Of a stretch of 49,748 nt of DNA, positions 48,425 through 49,748 are shown in pieces (within the stretch, counting starts at the first letter, position 1; each line of letters begins with the position of its first letter). Below the pieces are notes generated by a model. The model saw nothing but the letters and a program-made list of their open reading frames with translations, did no database searches and had not been told where the DNA came from. The stretch is from Candidatus Rokubacteria bacterium 13_1_40CM_68_15 (GTDB lineage: Bacteria > Methylomirabilota > Methylomirabilia > Rokubacteriales > CSP1-6). Both the position numbers and the translations under genes were made by a program. The stretch covers positions 1 through 49,748 of the forward strand of contig MNEG01000064.1 in assembly GCA_001917585.1 (NCBI GenBank), read 5' to 3'.

Positions 48425-49748
48425 TTACTTCTCCGCCCGCACCGGCCCGACGATCTCCCAGAATTTCCGACTCAGCGCCCAGCGCGCCAGCGGGGACAGC
48501 AGCATGAGCACGGCCAGGGCCATGAGGACGGCGGCGATCGGGCGCTCGAAGAAGATGAAGACGTCGCCGCGCGAGAAGATCAGGGCGCGCCGCACCGACG
48601 CCTCCAGCTGGGGCCCGAGGATCATGGCCAGCACCAGCGGAGCCGGCTCGAAGTCGAGCTTGCGCAGCCCGTAACCGATGACGCCGAAGGCGACGGCCAC
48701 GCCGACGTCGAAGGCGCTGTTGTTGACGCTGTAGGCCCCGACCAGCACGAACACGACGATGAACGGCGCCAGCAGGCCGTAGGGGACCTGTAGCAAGCGC
48801 ACCCACACGCGGATCAGCGGCAGGTTGAGGACGAGCAGCATCACGTTTCCGATGTACATCGAGGCGATGAGGCCCCAGAAGAGCTGGGGCTGCTGGGCCA
48901 CCAGCAGTGGCCCGGGCCGGATGCCGTGGATGAGCAGGGCCGCGAAGATCAGGGCGATGGACGCGTTGCCCGGGATCCCGAGCGTCAGCAACGGAATGAA
49001 CGAGCTGGACGCCGCGCCGTTGTTGGCCGCCTCGGGCGCGGCGACGCCCTCGATGGCGCCCTTGCCGAAGCGCTCGGGATGCCGGCTGAACCGCTTCTCG
49101 AGGGCGTAGGACACGAACGAGGAGATGATGGCGCCGCCCCCGGGCAGCACGCCGATGATGAAGCCCAGCAGCGAGCCGCGCGCCATCGGCGCCGCCGCGG
49201 CCTTCCACTCCTCGCGCGTGGCCAGGAGCCCGCCGATCTTGGTCGTGATGACCTCGGGCTCTTCCTTCTGCTCGACGTTGGCCAGCACCTCGCCGATGCC
49301 GAAGAGGCCCATCGCGACCAGGACGAAATCGAATCCCTCGCTGAGCTTGAAGACGCCGTAGGTGAAGCGCGGCGTGCCCTGGATCGGATCGAGACCGACG
49401 CTGCCGAGCAGCAGCCCGACGGCGGCCATCATCAGGCCCTTCGTCATCGAGGCGCCGCCGAGATAGCCGACCATCAACAGGCCGAGGATCAGCAGCGCCG
49501 CGTTCTCGGGCGCGCCGAACTTCAGGGCAAAGCTGGCCAGTGGCGGCGCCAGCAGCATGAGGCCGAGCACGCCGATCGTGCCCGCGATGAACGAGCCCAC
49601 GGCGGCGACGGCCAGCGCGGCGCCCGCCCGTCCCTGGCGCGCCATCTGGTACCCGTCGAGGCACGTCACCACCGAGGCCGCCTCACCGGGAATGTTGAGC
49701 AGGATCGACGTCGTCGAGCCGCCGTACATCGCGCCATAGAAGATGCCG
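48425..49748 (-). CDS. tctA: Tripartite tricarboxylate transporter large permease TctA (5' part outside window)
   Basis: Large membrane subunit of the TTT family, which takes up citrate and other carboxylates with a TctC receptor and TctB. About 441 codons are present; the N-terminal 60 or so residues lie beyond 49748, where the frame is still open (GIFYGAMYGGSTTSILLNIP). Signature segments: MYGGSTTSILLNIPGE, GLFGIGEVLANVE, LGFIIGVLPGGGAIISSF, EAANNGAASSSFIPLLTLG and RRALIFSRGDVFIFFERP. Many hydrophobic helices. tctB and tctC would be expected upstream, outside the window. Confidence 0.93.
   Translation of the reverse strand, partial: GIFYGAMYGGSTTSILLNIPGEAASVVTCLDGYQMARQGRAGAALAVAAVGSFIAGTIGVLGLMLLAPPLASFALKFGAPENAALLILGLLMVGYLGGASMTKGLMMAAVGLLLGSVGLDPIQGTPRFTYGVFKLSEGFDFVLVAMGLFGIGEVLANVEQKEEPEVITTKIGGLLATREEWKAAAAPMARGSLLGFIIGVLPGGGAIISSFVSYALEKRFSRHPERFGKGAIEGVAAPEAANNGAASSSFIPLLTLGIPGNASIALIFAALLIHGIRPGPLLVAQQPQLFWGLIASMYIGNVMLLVLNLPLIRVWVRLLQVPYGLLAPFIVVFVLVGAYSVNNSAFDVGVAVAFGVIGYGLRKLDFEPAPLVLAMILGPQLEASVRRALIFSRGDVFIFFERPIAAVLMALAVLMLLSPLARWALSRKFWEIVGPVRAEK

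Noticed and set aside
1..49748. tRNA, rRNA or CRISPR arrays
   Set aside because: I looked through intergenic regions and found no cloverleaf, rRNA-like or regularly spaced repeat pattern; the only spaced repeat is the two-copy element at 41.3 kb.

Overview
This window is a very GC-rich, gene-dense bacterial segment. About fifty real genes run on both strands, many joined by one- or four-base stop/start overlaps. The mix of outer-membrane lipid and lipoprotein genes (MlaC, LolA), a PEP-CTERM protein, type IV pilus ATPases and an unusually large number of ABC, TAXI and Tct uptake genes suggests a Gram-negative soil or sediment heterotroph. The style resembles Rokubacteria/Methylomirabilota or deltaproteobacteria-like genomes. 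That placement is an inference; no rRNA or other taxonomic marker is present.

Region 1 (1-10.8 kb) is mostly housekeeping on the minus strand: pilT (cut by the window start), recA interrupted by a 355-aa LAGLIDADG intein, mlaC with two tiny neighbours, thpR, a TPR lipoprotein, cinA, pgpA, rimO, yajQ, lolA and a Cys-rich protein. The one plus-strand gene there is a PEP-CTERM protein behind a near-consensus sigma-54 promoter.

Region 2 (10.8-18.8 kb) holds two divergent, mirror-image peptide-type ABC uptake operons. Each has a binding protein and two permeases, neither has an ATPase here, and the right one is followed by a MetE-C-like gene. Region 3 (18.8-20.6 kb) is a lower-GC two-gene cassette, TcmP plus a three-Cys-motif DUF5131 protein, which is the best candidate for a poorly described system.

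Region 4 (20.6-30 kb) contains a cupin, a PilZ protein, a translationally coupled deacetylase/epoxide hydrolase/TAXI-receptor operon, a tautomerase, a short GspE/PilB-type ATPase and a 1065-aa secreted metalloprotease with six Ig-like repeats. Region 5 (30-45 kb) is catabolic and transport: amidase, SsuA-like receptor, molybdenum hydroxylase large subunit, a branched-chain amino-acid-type transporter with a broken binding protein, a VOC protein, an acyl-CoA dehydrogenase, a complete sugar-type ABC importer and an SDR. Region 6 (45-49.7 kb) has a glycine-zipper lipoprotein with a duplicated module, livF/livG, an alcohol dehydrogenase remnant and the start-truncated tctA.

Four sigma-54-type -24/-12 elements precede surface or signalling genes (PEP-CTERM protein, PilZ protein, metalloprotease, glycine-zipper lipoprotein). 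Two of them also share an identical downstream 10-mer at identical spacing, which suggests a small co-regulated envelope/exoprotein regulon.
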